A stretch of DNA of 64,000 nt from Microthrixaceae bacterium (GCA_016702505.1 JADJDU010000008.1:62001-126000), one strand, 5' to 3'. Shown: positions 24,765 to 33,429, counted from the stretch's first letter. The notes: generated by a model not told the origin, from the sequence alone. Translations and numbers: made by a program.

Positions 24765-24818
24765 TTGACAACCTGCCTCCCTGGGCATACCGTCTTCATC
24801 AACCAAACGGTTGATGAA
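24765..24818 (+). promoter_or_regulatory. Promoter and palindromic operator of the ArsR operon
   Basis: A -35 box TTGACA (24765-24770) and a -10 box TACCGT (24788-24793) are 17 bases apart. Right after the -10 box is a perfect inverted repeat, TTCATCAACC (24795-24804), a 4-base spacer, and GGTTGATGAA (24809-24818). It ends 14 bases before the ArsR start at 24833. A related half-site CAACTGGTTGGTTGA overlaps the -35 region. Placement over the transcription start fits autorepression by the ArsR-type protein encoded next. Confidence 0.75.
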
Positions 24819-24832
24819 GGTGATGTGTCGGG

Positions 24833-25201
24833 ATGGAAGAAGCGCAGATCTCCAAGGTGTTCGCGGCGCTGGCCGATCCGACCCGCCGAGACATCGTGGC
24901 CCGCTTGGCGGTGGCCGATGCCACCGTCAACGATCTGGCTGAGCCCTACGACATATCGGTGCAGGCGGTGTCCAAACACATCCGGGTCCTGGTCGATGCC
25001 GGCCTGATCACCCAGCGGCGAGATGCGCAGAAACGCCCCTGCCATCTGGAAGCGGAGGTGTTCGACCTCATGACTCGCTGGATCGAGCGCTATCGACGCC
25101 AGGCCCAGGCACGATTCGAACGACTCGACGCGGTGCTGGCCGAGATGGCGGCCGCGGAGGACCCTGAAGTGACCGTACCCAGACAAGGAGAAGCATCATG
25201 A
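24833..25201 (+). CDS. ArsR-family transcriptional regulator
   Basis: 122 residues from ATG 24833. Winged helix: VFAALADPTRRDIVARLAV, recognition helix YDISVQAVSKHIRVLVDAGL, wing ITQRRDAQKRPCHLE. No cysteine pair for metal sensing is seen, so it belongs to the group paired with START-fold (SRPBCC) genes rather than to metal sensors. Its stop overlaps the next ATG. It probably binds the palindrome at 24795-24818. Confidence 0.88.
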   Translation: MEEAQISKVFAALADPTRRDIVARLAVADATVNDLAEPYDISVQAVSKHIRVLVDAGLITQRRDAQKRPCHLEAEVFDLMTRWIERYRRQAQARFERLDAVLAEMAAAEDPEVTVPRQGEAS

Positions 25202-25680
25202 CCACCCCGACCCGCTATCAGGCCACCATCGAGGCCGACACCGAGGTCCCGGTCATCCGGATCACCCGCGACTTCGACGCCACCCCTGCTCAACTGCTCA
25301 AAGCCCACACCGACCCCGAGGTCTACGCCCGTTGGATCGGGCCCGACGGCATGGATACCCGCATCCTCGACTGGGATGCCACCGACGGCGGTCGTTGGCG
25401 CTACGTCGCTGGCCGTGACGGCGAGGAGTACGGCTTCCGAGGCTGCTTCCACGAGGTGAGCGAGCGCCGGATCGTCCAGACCTTCACCTACGAAGGGATG
25501 CCCGAGGGCGTGGCATTGGAGACGCTCACCTTCGAAGACCTGGGTGACGGCCGCACCCGACTACACGCCCAGTCTTTGGTCGACAGCTTCGAAGACCGAG
25601 ATGCCTTGCTGGCCAGCGGCATGGAAACAGGCGTGAACGAGGGCTACGCCAAGCTCGACGCCCTGGTCTGTGACCTGTGA
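25198..25680 (+). CDS. SRPBCC (AHSA1-like) domain protein
   Basis: 160 residues from ATG 25198. Activator-of-Hsp90-like START-fold pattern: IRITRDFDATPAQLLKAHTD, then RWIGPDGM, YEFRG-like GEEYGFRGCFHEV, VQTFTYEGMP, and the closing helix ASGMETGVNEGYAKLDAL. These proteins have a hydrophobic ligand cavity and commonly follow an ArsR regulator, as here. Ligand unknown. Coupled to both neighbours by start-stop overlaps. Confidence 0.88.
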   Translation: MTTPTRYQATIEADTEVPVIRITRDFDATPAQLLKAHTDPEVYARWIGPDGMDTRILDWDATDGGRWRYVAGRDGEEYGFRGCFHEVSERRIVQTFTYEGMPEGVALETLTFEDLGDGRTRLHAQSLVDSFEDRDALLASGMETGVNEGYAKLDALVCDL

Positions 25681-26252
25681 GCACGTCACAGGCCGGCGAC
25701 CATCGCAACATAGCGGCCGCATTCTCGGCCACGGTGCGAGCTATCGAGGTCGACGCCGAGCAACACCACGACATCTGGGACCGCCCGGCGCCACCGGAGG
25801 GGTGGCTGGCCCGAGATGTGGTGCGTCACCTGGTCGAGTGGTTGCCATCGTTCCTGGAGTCACAGACCGACATCAGGTTTCCGGTCGGACCCAGCGTGGA
25901 CGAGGACCCCGCTGGCGCCTGGCGGGTGCACGCCGACGCGGTCCAGGCTCTGCTGGACGACGCAGCGGTGGCCGATCGGGTCCACGAGTTCCCTCACATC
26001 GGTGCCATGTCGTTGGCCCAGGCCATCGACATGATCTACACGCCCGACGTGTTCCTGCACCGATGGGATCTGGCCCGCGCCACTGGCCAAGACGAGACCC
26101 TCGACCCCGACCGATGCGCAGGAATGCTCGAAGGCATGCTCCCCATGGACGACGTGTTGCGCCAGAGCGGCCATTACGGCCCCAAGGTGGATGTGCCGGA
26201 GAACGCCACCGCTCAGACGAAGCTCCTGGCCTTCATCGGCCGAACCCCCTGA
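25677..26252 (+). CDS. TIGR03086-like / mycothiol-dependent isomerase-type four-helix protein
   Basis: 191 residues from GTG 25677. The helices AFSATVRAIEVDAEQH and GWLARDVVRHLVEWLPSFLE with DMIYTPDVFLHRWDLARATGQD match the TIGR03086/DinB-like group, where His residues bind a metal. Role unknown; some relatives act with mycothiol. Third gene of the ArsR operon and the last gene before the tRNA. Confidence 0.75.
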   Translation: MSTSQAGDHRNIAAAFSATVRAIEVDAEQHHDIWDRPAPPEGWLARDVVRHLVEWLPSFLESQTDIRFPVGPSVDEDPAGAWRVHADAVQALLDDAAVADRVHEFPHIGAMSLAQAIDMIYTPDVFLHRWDLARATGQDETLDPDRCAGMLEGMLPMDDVLRQSGHYGPKVDVPENATAQTKLLAFIGRTP

Positions 26253-26370
26253 GCTTGGAACTTCCAGCGACTAACCAGTCGTCGTGGCGGACCATGGGGA
26301 TGCCTTTGCTGGGGGAGTGGGGCCGCGCGCTACAGTGACGACCCTCACCGGGCGCACCCGGAGAGGCCAC

Positions 26371-26454
26371 GTCGGAGTGGCGGAATTGGCAGACGCGCTA
26401 GCTTGAGGGGCTAGTGCCCTTAGGGGCGTGGGGGTTCAAGTCCCCCCTCCGACA
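26371..26454 (+). tRNA. tRNA-Leu(GAG)
   Basis: Acceptor stem GTCGGAG (26371-26377) pairs with CTCCGAC (26447-26453), discriminator A at 26454, no encoded CCA. Anticodon stem CTAGC (26398-26402) and GCTAG (26410-26414) enclose TTGAGGG with anticodon GAG at 26405-26407. A long variable arm (TGCCCTTAGGGGCG) and T arm GGGGG-TTCAAGT-CCCCC complete a class II leucine tRNA. Its 3' part is the integration target of the islands downstream. Confidence 0.97.
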
Positions 26455-26455
26455 C
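26434..26455 (+). repeat. attL: 22-base 3' end of tRNA-Leu, start of island series
   Basis: The 22 bases from the T loop to just past the discriminator recur exactly at 48629-48650. The last 17 (agtcccccctccgacac) also recur at 33658-33674 and 58627-58643. The repeated segment is the usual attB core used by tRNA-targeting integrases. Just downstream both 22-base copies are followed by a short gaaaatgg, shifted by two bases. Confidence 0.88.
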
Positions 26456-26571
26456 GAAAATGGTGCAGAATCGCAGGTCAGAGGGCATTTTCTCTCGGTC
26501 GACTTGAACCCCCACGGTCCCGGCGGGACCTGTCTCACAAGTGCTGACACATTCCGGATGAGTGGGAACTG

Positions 26572-26991
26572 TCAGTCGGGGACCGGTGGCTTACGGACTA
26601 GCGCTTCGTCGAATGCCATTGTGAGACAGGTGAGGGCCACGTATTCGTTCGAGCTTTCGGCGGTCGCTGCTTCGTCTACCAGCCAGTCCCACAGTGATTG
26701 TGGGGCTGGGCCGACAGCATCGAGCAAGTTCTGTACGGCGGTGGGGTCTGCTGCTGCCACGACATCGCTGCAGTAGCCGTCGTCGGGAATGCCCCATGTC
26801 CGCGCCAGATCGAGCAGGGGCGCGATCGACGCTGGCACGGCGGAACGATCCAGCTCGATCACCCACACTCCGCAGTTCTCGCACGCCGATGACGGAGTGC
26901 TGTAGCCGCATGCCCAGCAGGTCAAGGGGTCCAGCCTGCCACTGCGGGGCGGTTGCTGGACGAGGGATGGTTTGTCAAGAGATCCTGACAA
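26572..26991 (-). CDS. Hypothetical protein with a CxxC...CxxC zinc ribbon
   Basis: 139 residues if read from TTG 26991. Near the N terminus CWACGYSTPSSACENCG gives four cysteines in a zinc-ribbon spacing; the rest is acidic and helical (PAVQNLLDAVG-like, LWDWLVDEAATAESSNEYVAL). No family recognised. The start is doubtful, since TTG 26991 lies three bases from the divergent gene's GTG at 26994; an internal start is likely. First gene of island 1. Confidence 0.5.
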   Translation of the reverse strand: MSGSLDKPSLVQQPPRSGRLDPLTCWACGYSTPSSACENCGVWVIELDRSAVPASIAPLLDLARTWGIPDDGYCSDVVAAADPTAVQNLLDAVGPAPQSLWDWLVDEAATAESSNEYVALTCLTMAFDEALVRKPPVPD

Positions 26992-26993
26992 TC

Positions 26994-27308
26994 GTGAGTG
27001 TGATCGCTTTGGACCAACTTCCAGCGGACCCGGTTGAGGCGCTTCGTGAACTCACCCGTGGTGAAGCTGAACTGGAACGGGTGCGGCTGGAACGGGTCCG
27101 GGCTGCACGCGAGGCCGGTGTGTCGTGGGATCGGATCGGTGCGGCTCTCGGTGTCACCCGCCAGGCTGCTTGGGAGTACTTCAACCGCGACCTGCGGGAC
27201 CGCCTGGCTCTCAACGTCGACTCCAACGCCGAATTGACCGAGGAAGAAGCGATGAAGCTGGCGGTGGAGGAGTCTCGAGCGGTCCGTCGTCGTCGGCGCA
27301 CCTCCTGA
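26994..27308 (+). CDS. Helix-turn-helix protein, probable antitoxin of the adjacent PIN toxin
   Basis: 104 residues from GTG 26994. A helical leader (PVEALRELTRGEAELERVRLERV) precedes a helix-turn-helix AGVSWDRIGAALGVTRQAAWEYF, and the C terminus is basic. Proteins of this form often stand before PIN-domain toxins in actinobacteria; here a PIN frame starts 11 bases after its stop. I infer an antitoxin and autorepressor. Confidence 0.65.
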   Translation: MSVIALDQLPADPVEALRELTRGEAELERVRLERVRAAREAGVSWDRIGAALGVTRQAAWEYFNRDLRDRLALNVDSNAELTEEEAMKLAVEESRAVRRRRRTS

Positions 27309-27319
27309 CCCGCGGCTCG

Positions 27320-27609
27320 ATGCGTGTGATGCCGGACACGAACGTGGTCGTGTCCGCTGCGATCAGCAAACGGCGCCCCGCATCGCATCCTTCAGGACCT
27401 GGTTGGCCCACCGACCGTTCGAGTTGACTATCTGCCCTCAGCTGCTGGCCCCGAGGTCGCCGAGGTCTTGACCGAGCGGCCGAAGCTACGTCGATGGATC
27501 AGCCTGGACGATGCCCGAGCTCTGCTCGACCGGTTTGGAACCGAAGCGGATCTAGTCGAAGACCCAGATGAGATCGGCCCGACCACCCGGGACTCGGACG
27601 ACGATTACC
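27320..27609 (+). pseudogene. PIN-domain toxin (VapC-like), frameshifted and split by an ISL3 element
   Basis: Starts MRVMPDTNVVVSAAIS (ATG 27320) with the first PIN aspartate. The expected sequence then jumps frame (NGAPHRILQDL, then LAHRPFELTICPQLLA, then EVLTERPKLRRWISLDDARAL) and reaches RDSDDDY at 27609, where the insertion element begins. After the element, at 30306, the same 8 bases repeat and the PIN frame resumes as DDDYLIALARAERSTHI, including the second acidic patch. So a PIN nuclease gene was cut by transposition, and had or has two small indels as well. Not functional as shown. Confidence 0.75.
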
Positions 27610-27960
27610 GGCGCTTCGGATTTCACGGGGAAGTGGGTGTGATGGTGGGGAGTAGGTCCCAGTTCGGCTTGCCGGCGTGGAGCAGGGTGCGGATCCGGTA
27701 GTTCCGGAACGATGTGAACCCGTAGGCGATGCGCTTGACGACCTTGATCAGGTTGTTCGCTGCCTCGGTGGGACCGTTGGAGACGTGGGCTTGATGCCAC
27801 GCTGCGATCTGGGTCCGCCACTTCGTGATCGTCCGGCCGAGCTGGCGGATCTCGGGAGGACAGGACTCGTCTTGGAGATCCGCACCAAGCTGGGTGACGA
27901 ACTCGAGGGCCAGGTCGGGGTCGTGGTGGTCATACATCGACCGGACGACCTCCTTGGCGT

Positions 27961-28168
27961 CTGTGTCATCGTCGGGTTGTCCCGCAGGGTTCGCTCCCTC
28001 TTTAGCTGCCTGCCTCCGGGTGTGGCCGCTTGGCACATGTGCGGCTCTGCGGGACGCGTCGGGACCGTCCGGCGTGGCTTGATAGGAGCCTGATCAGAAC
28101 CCGAACAGACGCATGCCCACCAGACGGTCCCTGGCGCCTCGCCAACCATCATCGAGAGGCCAGGAGGC
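27961..28168 (+). ncRNA. Non-coding left end of IS110; candidate bridge RNA region
   Basis: In IS110-group elements the non-coding left end encodes a structured bridge RNA whose loops pair with target and donor DNA and guide the recombinase. This stretch is the right size (208 bases), lies before the recombinase gene and has no open frame of its own. I have not folded it; the assignment rests on family knowledge and position. The target here is the ISL3 gene around 27950/29240 with core GT. Confidence 0.45.
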
Positions 28169-29215
28169 ATGTTCATGATCACCATCGGAGGCGATTCACA
28201 CAAGCGGACGCACACGTTCGTCGCGGTCGACGATCTCGGACGCCAGATCGCCGAGACGACCGTCGCTGCGACCAGCGACGGCCATCTCGCCGCGTTGGAC
28301 TGGGCTCGCCAGTGGCCCGACCGGCGCTGGGCGCTCGAGGACTGCCGGCAGGTCACCCGCCGGCTCGAAGGCGACCTGTTGCGGGGCGGCGACAGCGTGT
28401 TGCGCGTCCCGACTCAGTTGATGGCCGGGGCCCGGCGCTCGGCCCGTGAGCCCGGCAAGTCCGACCCCATCGATGCCATGTCCGTGGCCCGTGCCGCGCT
28501 GCGTGAACCCGGGCTTCCTCACGCTCGTCTCGACGGGCGAGAGCGGCACTTGAAGTTGCTGGTCGATCACCGAGAAGACCTGGTCGGAGAGAGGACGCGC
28601 ATCCAGTCGCGTCTTCGCTGGCACCTGCACGAGTTGATGCCCGAGCATGCTGTAGCGCTGCGGACTCTGGACCGCTTCCACGTTCTCGCGGACGTTCGTG
28701 CCCGCCTTGACGCGCTCGATGGCCCGGTGGCCGCCATCGCTGTCGAGCTGGTGGACCGCACCCGGGAGTTGACGGTGCGGATCAACGAGCTCACCCGCGA
28801 GATCACCGCCATGGTTACCGATCTCGCGCCAACGCTGCTCGCGCTCCAGGGCTGCGGGCCACTCAGCGCTGCGAAGCTCGTTGCTGAGGCCGCTGGCATC
28901 GACCGGTTCCGATCGCGCTCGGCGTTCGCCCGATGGAACGGGACAGCACCGATCCCGGTCTGGACCGGCAACGAGAAGTTCCGCCTCAGCCGCGGCGGCA
29001 ACCGTCAAGCCAACGCCGCGATCCATCGCATCGCGATCAGCCAGTGGCGCGACCACGGCCCGGGGCACGACTACATCGCAAGACGGATCGAAGGCGGTGA
29101 CCCGAAACGATCCGCGATCCGCGCTCTCAAGCGCCGCATCTCCGACGAGGTCTTCCGCAGGCTCCGCGACGATCTGGACCACCGCGAGAGCGCTGAAACC
29201 GCCTCGGCGGCATGA
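28169..29215 (+). CDS. IS110-family transposase (bridge-RNA-guided recombinase type)
   Basis: 348 residues from ATG 28169, with AGGAGGC before it. N-terminal RuvC-like DEDD domain: ITIGGDSHKRTHTFVAVDD, ALEDCRQVTRRLEGD, and KSDPIDAMSVARAAL carry the acidic residues. A central coiled segment follows. The C-terminal Tnp domain LLALQGCGPLSAAKLVAEA and FRLSRGGNRQANAAIH contains the catalytic serine. Full length and undamaged, so the element may be active. Confidence 0.93.
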   Translation: MFMITIGGDSHKRTHTFVAVDDLGRQIAETTVAATSDGHLAALDWARQWPDRRWALEDCRQVTRRLEGDLLRGGDSVLRVPTQLMAGARRSAREPGKSDPIDAMSVARAALREPGLPHARLDGRERHLKLLVDHREDLVGERTRIQSRLRWHLHELMPEHAVALRTLDRFHVLADVRARLDALDGPVAAIAVELVDRTRELTVRINELTREITAMVTDLAPTLLALQGCGPLSAAKLVAEAAGIDRFRSRSAFARWNGTAPIPVWTGNEKFRLSRGGNRQANAAIHRIAISQWRDHGPGHDYIARRIEGGDPKRSAIRALKRRISDEVFRRLRDDLDHRESAETASAA

Positions 29216-30313
29216 CCGTTTGACATAGGAGCATGTGCCAGGCCATGCGGACCTCGCCTCGTGGGTCACCGGCTTCGAGCAGGCCCATCAGCTTGTCCTG
29301 CCCTTGTCGTCGAGGCGTTCGCTGGCCTTGGTGAGCAGTCGTCTCGATCGGTAGAGCGGGTCGTTCTTGTGGCCTCGGTGGCCGAGGGTGTCGTGCTGCA
29401 CGCGGCGGCGAACCTCGTCGAGGCGGGTGTTGGCCAGCTTCACGAGATGGAACGGATCCGCGACCTGGACCGCGTCGGGGAGCATCGTCGTGAACGCGAG
29501 CCGCCACGGCCCTGACAGGTCCAGCACTGCCCAGTCAATCGCGTCGAGCCACGCCGGATCCCGGCCGGCCAGCCACTCACAGGCCCCGATCGAGGAGCGA
29601 CCGGGGATCACGTCGAGGAGCTGGCCTCGGCGGACGTCGACGATCGAGGTGGACCAGTGCTGGGTGCGCCACGGTCCGAGCCGGGCGAACAACGTCTCAT
29701 GCAGGCCCAGGGCTTCGACCTCGCCGATCCGCTCAGGGTCCTCGACCAGCGGTGTCCCATAGGCGATGACGGTGTTGTTGATCGTGTGCCATCACACCCG
29801 AGCTCGACGGCGAGTTCGTTGACGCTGCGACGGAACCGGCCGACCTGCTCGGTCACCCACCGCCCCGCTCGATCGGTCATCACCAACCGGGGCGCCGCGA
29901 TGTGGCCGGCGGTCTCGGTGAAGGACCCGACCGCACACGCCGGGGCCGGACACGACCACCGGTGCTTGTGCCACACCAGCCGCGCCGGTCGCCCGAACGC
30001 CGCCATGTCGACCAGCTCCACCGGCCGCTGGTCCTTCGACCACACCGGCCCGCCACAACCAGGACACACCGGCCGCTCGCTGCGGGTCTGGACGTGCACC
30101 CGGACCGGGCCACCGTGCTCGTCGTCAGCTCCGAGCACGGTCACGTCACCCAGCCCTACGAGGAGCTCACAGATACGCGTAGGGTCAACAATCACAGGGG
30201 TCCTCGGCTCTGGTTGGCGTAGAGAACCGCCAGATTCGCAGGACCCCTGTACCGCGCCCGGGATCCCTCAGCCGCCGATCACTTCCCCCTCAGATCCGAA
30301 GCGCCCGATTACC

Positions 30314-30690
30314 TCATCGCTCTCGCACGCGCGGAACGCAGCACACATATCGGACCTGGGACCGTCGCCTCGTCGACGGCTAGCTCCATCACTCAGAAAT
30401 ACTCCAGCACCACCGGAGCGAGTACCTCGAAGACCCGAGCCCTTCCACCTAGGAGCGCCCTCGGGGTCTTCGGGCGGTTCCGATCCTCAGCTGAACGAGG
30501 GGGCCTGAACCCCTATGGCCCCGCACACCTGACGCCGAGCAGCCATGTCGATCTGCCTCCATGCACGGGCGAGCCTTCTACTGACCCCGGGATCACGCGC
30601 TCAAAGTCTGGTGAGGCAGGTCGTTTCCTTGACGGGCTGTCAGGGCTAGGTTAGCTTCCGGGCGGCACGTGTGGCGACCAAGGGCGAGAA
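30314..30690. other. 377-base stretch with the decayed PIN 3' end and a promoter
   Basis: The first 30 or so bases continue the split PIN gene; after ERSTHI the PIN pattern fades. No other gene is supported. At the right end a promoter candidate TTGACG (30629-30634), 17-base spacer, TAGCTT (30652-30657) lies 34 bases before the lipoprotein gene at 30691. Confidence 0.5.
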
Positions 30691-31389
30691 ATGTCACGGC
30701 GATTGAAACCCGGATTCGAGGCATTGGCGGCCCTGTGCTCAGCTGCGGTGCTGGCCGCTTGTGGCGCGCCGAGCGATGACCTACGGATGGGTAGTCCGCC
30801 CTCTCCCACCTTTCAGACCATACCCGCTCCCACTTACGACCCTGGCGAGGGTGGACGAAGGTTGCCGAGTGTTGGATTGACGGTCGAGGAAATCATCGAC
30901 CCCACAACCGCAGTCGGTTGCATGACGATCGATGCATACGAGAATCTCGATGAGTCTGGGCGCCGGGCGATCCCTCCCCCAAACCGTTTAGAACCAAGAC
31001 CCCGTGAGGTCACATTAGCCGACGCCAATCAAGCGATTGACATTTCTTCCCGTCATCTCGAATCGCATGGACTGCAGGTCGGCGTCGAAAGCATCGTGTT
31101 CATTGAACCCTTTACTGCGCTGCAGCGTTCTGTCACAGTGCATTTTGTCTTCACGGACCCGGTCGAACTACCACACGACCTTGGCTTGCCTCCTGGAGAT
31201 CAACCCGGGGATGAGTTGCGCGTATTTAGCGAGGATGATGTGCGCAAGACGCGACCAGTCGAATCTGAAGCTGATCGTGACCTGTTCCGCAGTGCCGGCG
31301 CAGCGGACATTGTTGTTGATCTGGAACGAGCGGAGCCGGTATGGATTATGCCATTGGAGGACGCACTGTGGTGTCGGTTCGGCGGGTAG
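30691..31389 (+). CDS. Lipoprotein of unknown function
   Basis: 232 residues from ATG 30691. Signal peptide MSRRLKPGFEALAALCSAAVLAAC with a lipobox LAAC, so it should be a membrane-anchored exported lipoprotein. The mature part has a proline-rich start and a mixed alpha/beta body. No family recognised. Base composition and codon use are less GC-rich than the neighbours, a sign of recent arrival, and the next gene (31368) overlaps its end. Confidence 0.65.
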   Translation: MSRRLKPGFEALAALCSAAVLAACGAPSDDLRMGSPPSPTFQTIPAPTYDPGEGGRRLPSVGLTVEEIIDPTTAVGCMTIDAYENLDESGRRAIPPPNRLEPRPREVTLADANQAIDISSRHLESHGLQVGVESIVFIEPFTALQRSVTVHFVFTDPVELPHDLGLPPGDQPGDELRVFSEDDVRKTRPVESEADRDLFRSAGAADIVVDLERAEPVWIMPLEDALWCRFGG

Positions 31390-32045
31390 CCCGCGTACAG
31401 TTTCTCGCTATACTGGCATTGTGTGCAGCCTGTATGCCGACAGATAGTTACGGGATGTGGACAGGTGCGTGGGACTCAATAAGCGAGGATGACCACGGAT
31501 TCGAGTACGCTGATTGGCCCAATGCCATGTTGTTTCAATACTCGAACTTTGGCACAGTTAAGACTGCCCTAGAACAGGCCGGCGGGGGCAATGAGGGTTC
31601 CGGTACGTCCAAGATGTGGATGATCGGCAACCAGGTAGACGATGACATTTGGAAGCACGGAAGCACCGGCTCGAAGGACCAAGGGCCGTGGCGTTGCACG
31701 TGGTTGAATTACGACTGGAGGCACATGCGCTACTATGGTGACCCTGCGTACGGGTCCGCCAGCAGCGCGGTGTACGGGAGCCTAGTCGTCGGTACAGCGC
31801 ACTACGATCTTCGAGAGCACTGCGGAAATGCAGAGTACGGCTACACCGAGTGGGCAGAGTATGTCTGGCGGATTAACTTGCACTGCCGAGGATATGACAT
31901 TGAGGATTACGTCGCAAGTGTTCCCGAGACTGCGGGCGACTATCAGCGAAGGAACAACCCTCGATACCGTTGGCTGAGTGATGGCACGGCCACGGTGATA
32001 AAGATGGGCGTTGAGACCGACGTTCGATGTGATCTTACCTTTTGA
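31368..32045 (+). CDS. Secreted protein of unknown function
   Basis: About 225 residues, best start GTG 31368 or 31371, overlapping the lipoprotein gene by 19-22 bases. A signal-like leader (VRRVARVQFLAILALCAAC) ends in a cysteine that could be a lipobox. The mature part is very rich in Tyr, Trp and Asp (DYDWRHMRYYGDP-type stretches) with four further cysteines, fitting an extracellular disulfide-stabilised protein. No family recognised. Low GC like the upstream gene; the two likely form an operon from the promoter near 30629. Confidence 0.6.
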   Translation: MVSVRRVARVQFLAILALCAACMPTDSYGMWTGAWDSISEDDHGFEYADWPNAMLFQYSNFGTVKTALEQAGGGNEGSGTSKMWMIGNQVDDDIWKHGSTGSKDQGPWRCTWLNYDWRHMRYYGDPAYGSASSAVYGSLVVGTAHYDLREHCGNAEYGYTEWAEYVWRINLHCRGYDIEDYVASVPETAGDYQRRNNPRYRWLSDGTATVIKMGVETDVRCDLTF

Positions 32046-32227
32046 CGGATCGGCCACTTAGGCTGTCGCCCACCCCGAATTCTTCGCCCTGACTCGAGCG
32101 CCCCCGGTCACTCCTCGGACGCTTCGTCAGGCGGGGGTGATGATTCAGGCTTCGCCGCCGAAGGAACGGACGCGCTGATCGGTGCCCTGCTGCGTGACGC
32201 GGCGGACGAACATCTGGCATCACCGAG

Positions 32228-32899
32228 TTGGTCGTCGACTCAGTCGGAGCGGCGAGACGGCGAATGTGGCTTCGTCGGCGTAGGCGCATCCTGATGATCG
32301 GTGCAGCGGCTGGCTCCGTGGGAGTGATTGCCGTGACGACGGGGATCCGCGTGTCGAACGGTCGCGACTCGCAGAATTTGGAGGCAGTGTCGACGTCGAC
32401 CATCTCGTCAAGCGCCCCTGCTTCGGCCACGTCCTCCGACGTTCCAACAGAACCCACGACGCCCGGACTCGACCAGGTTCCATTGGAGTTTCGTCAAGAT
32501 GTTGCCATCGCGTGGACAGGCCGGGAGGTCGTCGTGTGGGGTGGCGACATCGAGGCGTTCAACCAGGGCGTATCGGGCCAGAACAGGACGTTCTCGGACG
32601 GTGCGGCATTCGACGTCGCCTCCGGCTCGTGGCGGATGATGAGTCCAGGACCGATCACCGAGGTCGGGGTGGACCACGATCGTCGGACGGTCGCGGTCGA
32701 TGACGGCGTCGTGGTGGCGAACGGGACCGACGTCGCACTTTGGAACCCCGCAGCCAACACGTGGCGCTCGATGGAGGATCTGCCCGGCCGTTCGGGACGA
32801 GTCGACATCGTGGCGGGACGAGGCCGGCAGCACTTGGGAGACCTGGCCGACGACGTCGGACCAGTTCCGAATCCAGTGCAACACGGCGCACGCCGCTGA
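32228..32899 (+). pseudogene. Membrane-anchored Kelch-like protein, degraded
   Basis: From about 32228: basic segment RRRMWLRRRRR, one membrane helix (ILMIGAAAGSVGVIAVTTG), a Ser/Thr-rich linker and repeats of Kelch/beta-propeller type (IAWTGREVVVWGG, AAFDVASGSWRMM, VALWNPAANTWRSMEDL). A matching cytoplasmic part (DALIGALLRDAADEH) lies just upstream at 32165-32215 in a different frame, and the propeller is cut short near 32820 by another frame change. This is the form of anti-sigma-like or sensor membrane proteins. Broken at both ends as shown. Confidence 0.5.
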
Positions 32900-32959
32900 G
32901 CGCCTGGCCAGATCGGTCGACTCTCACTGAACCTGCAGCATCGCGGACTTCTGGCTGCG

Positions 32960-33429
32960 TCAACCCGTCGGTTCGCGGGCGAGCAGAACTGCTGCGACCA
33001 CGGCGGGCATTCCAAGAATCACGAAGTCTCTCGATGCCGACGCGACCGGAGTCATGCAACTGTCCACGTTGGAGTACTCCACGCGTGCACAGCGGCGCTC
33101 GTCGCTCAGTTCGTGGGCGACAGCCCCTGCAGCGGTCGCCGCGACGATGAAGCAAGCCACCCCGAGACGATGAGCCCACAGTTCGTGCTTTGCGGCGCGG
33201 TTGAGAACGAAAGCGAACCCGCCTGCGGCTGCGATGATCGCGATGCCCAGTAGCGGGGTCAAGATCGTGCCGTTGGGGAACGAGTGGGGTCGGTCACCCC
33301 AAAGGTCGAGCCCGAACGCCAGAGGCCACGACTCCGTAGCGAAAAGGTGCAGCCCACCCCTGCCAGCACGGCCGCGTAGATCCCATCGATCATCAGGGCG
33401 ACTGTCAATCGGGTGGACACTGGAGTCAT
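32960..33429 (-). pseudogene. Small membrane protein, one frameshift
   Basis: Starts at ATG 33429 (MTPVSTRLTVALMIDGIYAA). The frame breaks near 33342 at a TTTT run, after which SWPLAFGLDLWGDRPHSFPNG and three more helices (PLLGIAIIAAAGGFAFVL, VACFIVAATAAGAVAHEL, VILGMPAVVAAVLL) run to the stop at 32960. Total about 155 residues with four helices. Unknown family. One inserted base would restore it. Confidence 0.5.

Larger units (their letters stand above)
27961..29234 (+). mobile_element. IS110-family insertion sequence
   Basis: The ends are fixed by the host gene: joining 27960 to the sequence after 29234, with one shared GT, restores the ISL3 transposase reading RMAWHAKEVV. GT stands at both junctions (27959-27960 and 29235-29236), the behaviour of a 2-base core in this family, and there are no terminal inverted repeats. 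Size 1274 bases. The 208 bases before the transposase (27961-28168) are non-coding. Confidence 0.85.
27623..30195 (-). pseudogene. ISL3-family transposase, interrupted and frameshifted
   Basis: Reads leftward from GTG 30195: N-terminal zinc-binding part (CPGCGGPVWSKD, then WSCPAPAC) and helix-turn-helix (SVNELAVELGCD). One base is missing at about 29789, after which the frame carries WHTINNTVIAYGTPL-type sequence and LFARLGPWRTQHWSTSIVDV with the DDE domain to 29290. A second frame change precedes GLLEAGDPRGEVRMAWH at 29240. The IS110 insert follows, and AKEVVRSMYDHHDPDLAL to the C terminus (VSNGPTEAANNLIKVVKR) is at 27950-27623. Clearly dead. Confidence 0.88.
27610..30305 (-). mobile_element. 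ISL3-family insertion sequence, carrying a nested IS110 element
   Basis: Terminal inverted repeats: left 27610-27635 (GGCGCTTCGGATTTCACGGG...) and right 30280-30305 (complement GGCGCTTCGGATCTGAGGGG...), 22 of 26 matching. Flanks carry an 8-base target duplication CGATTACC at 27602-27609 and 30306-30313, the length expected for ISL3. Removing the 1274-base IS110 insert gives 1422 bases, normal for ISL3. A long dyad (caggggtcct...aggacccctg, 30196-30250) lies inside the right end, upstream of the transposase start. Confidence 0.9.

Noticed and set aside
26455..26560. Serine integrase body reading into the tRNA at attL
   Set aside because: The frame ending VGGGT-stop in the tRNA has a stop codon 11 codons upstream, so no integrase is left there.
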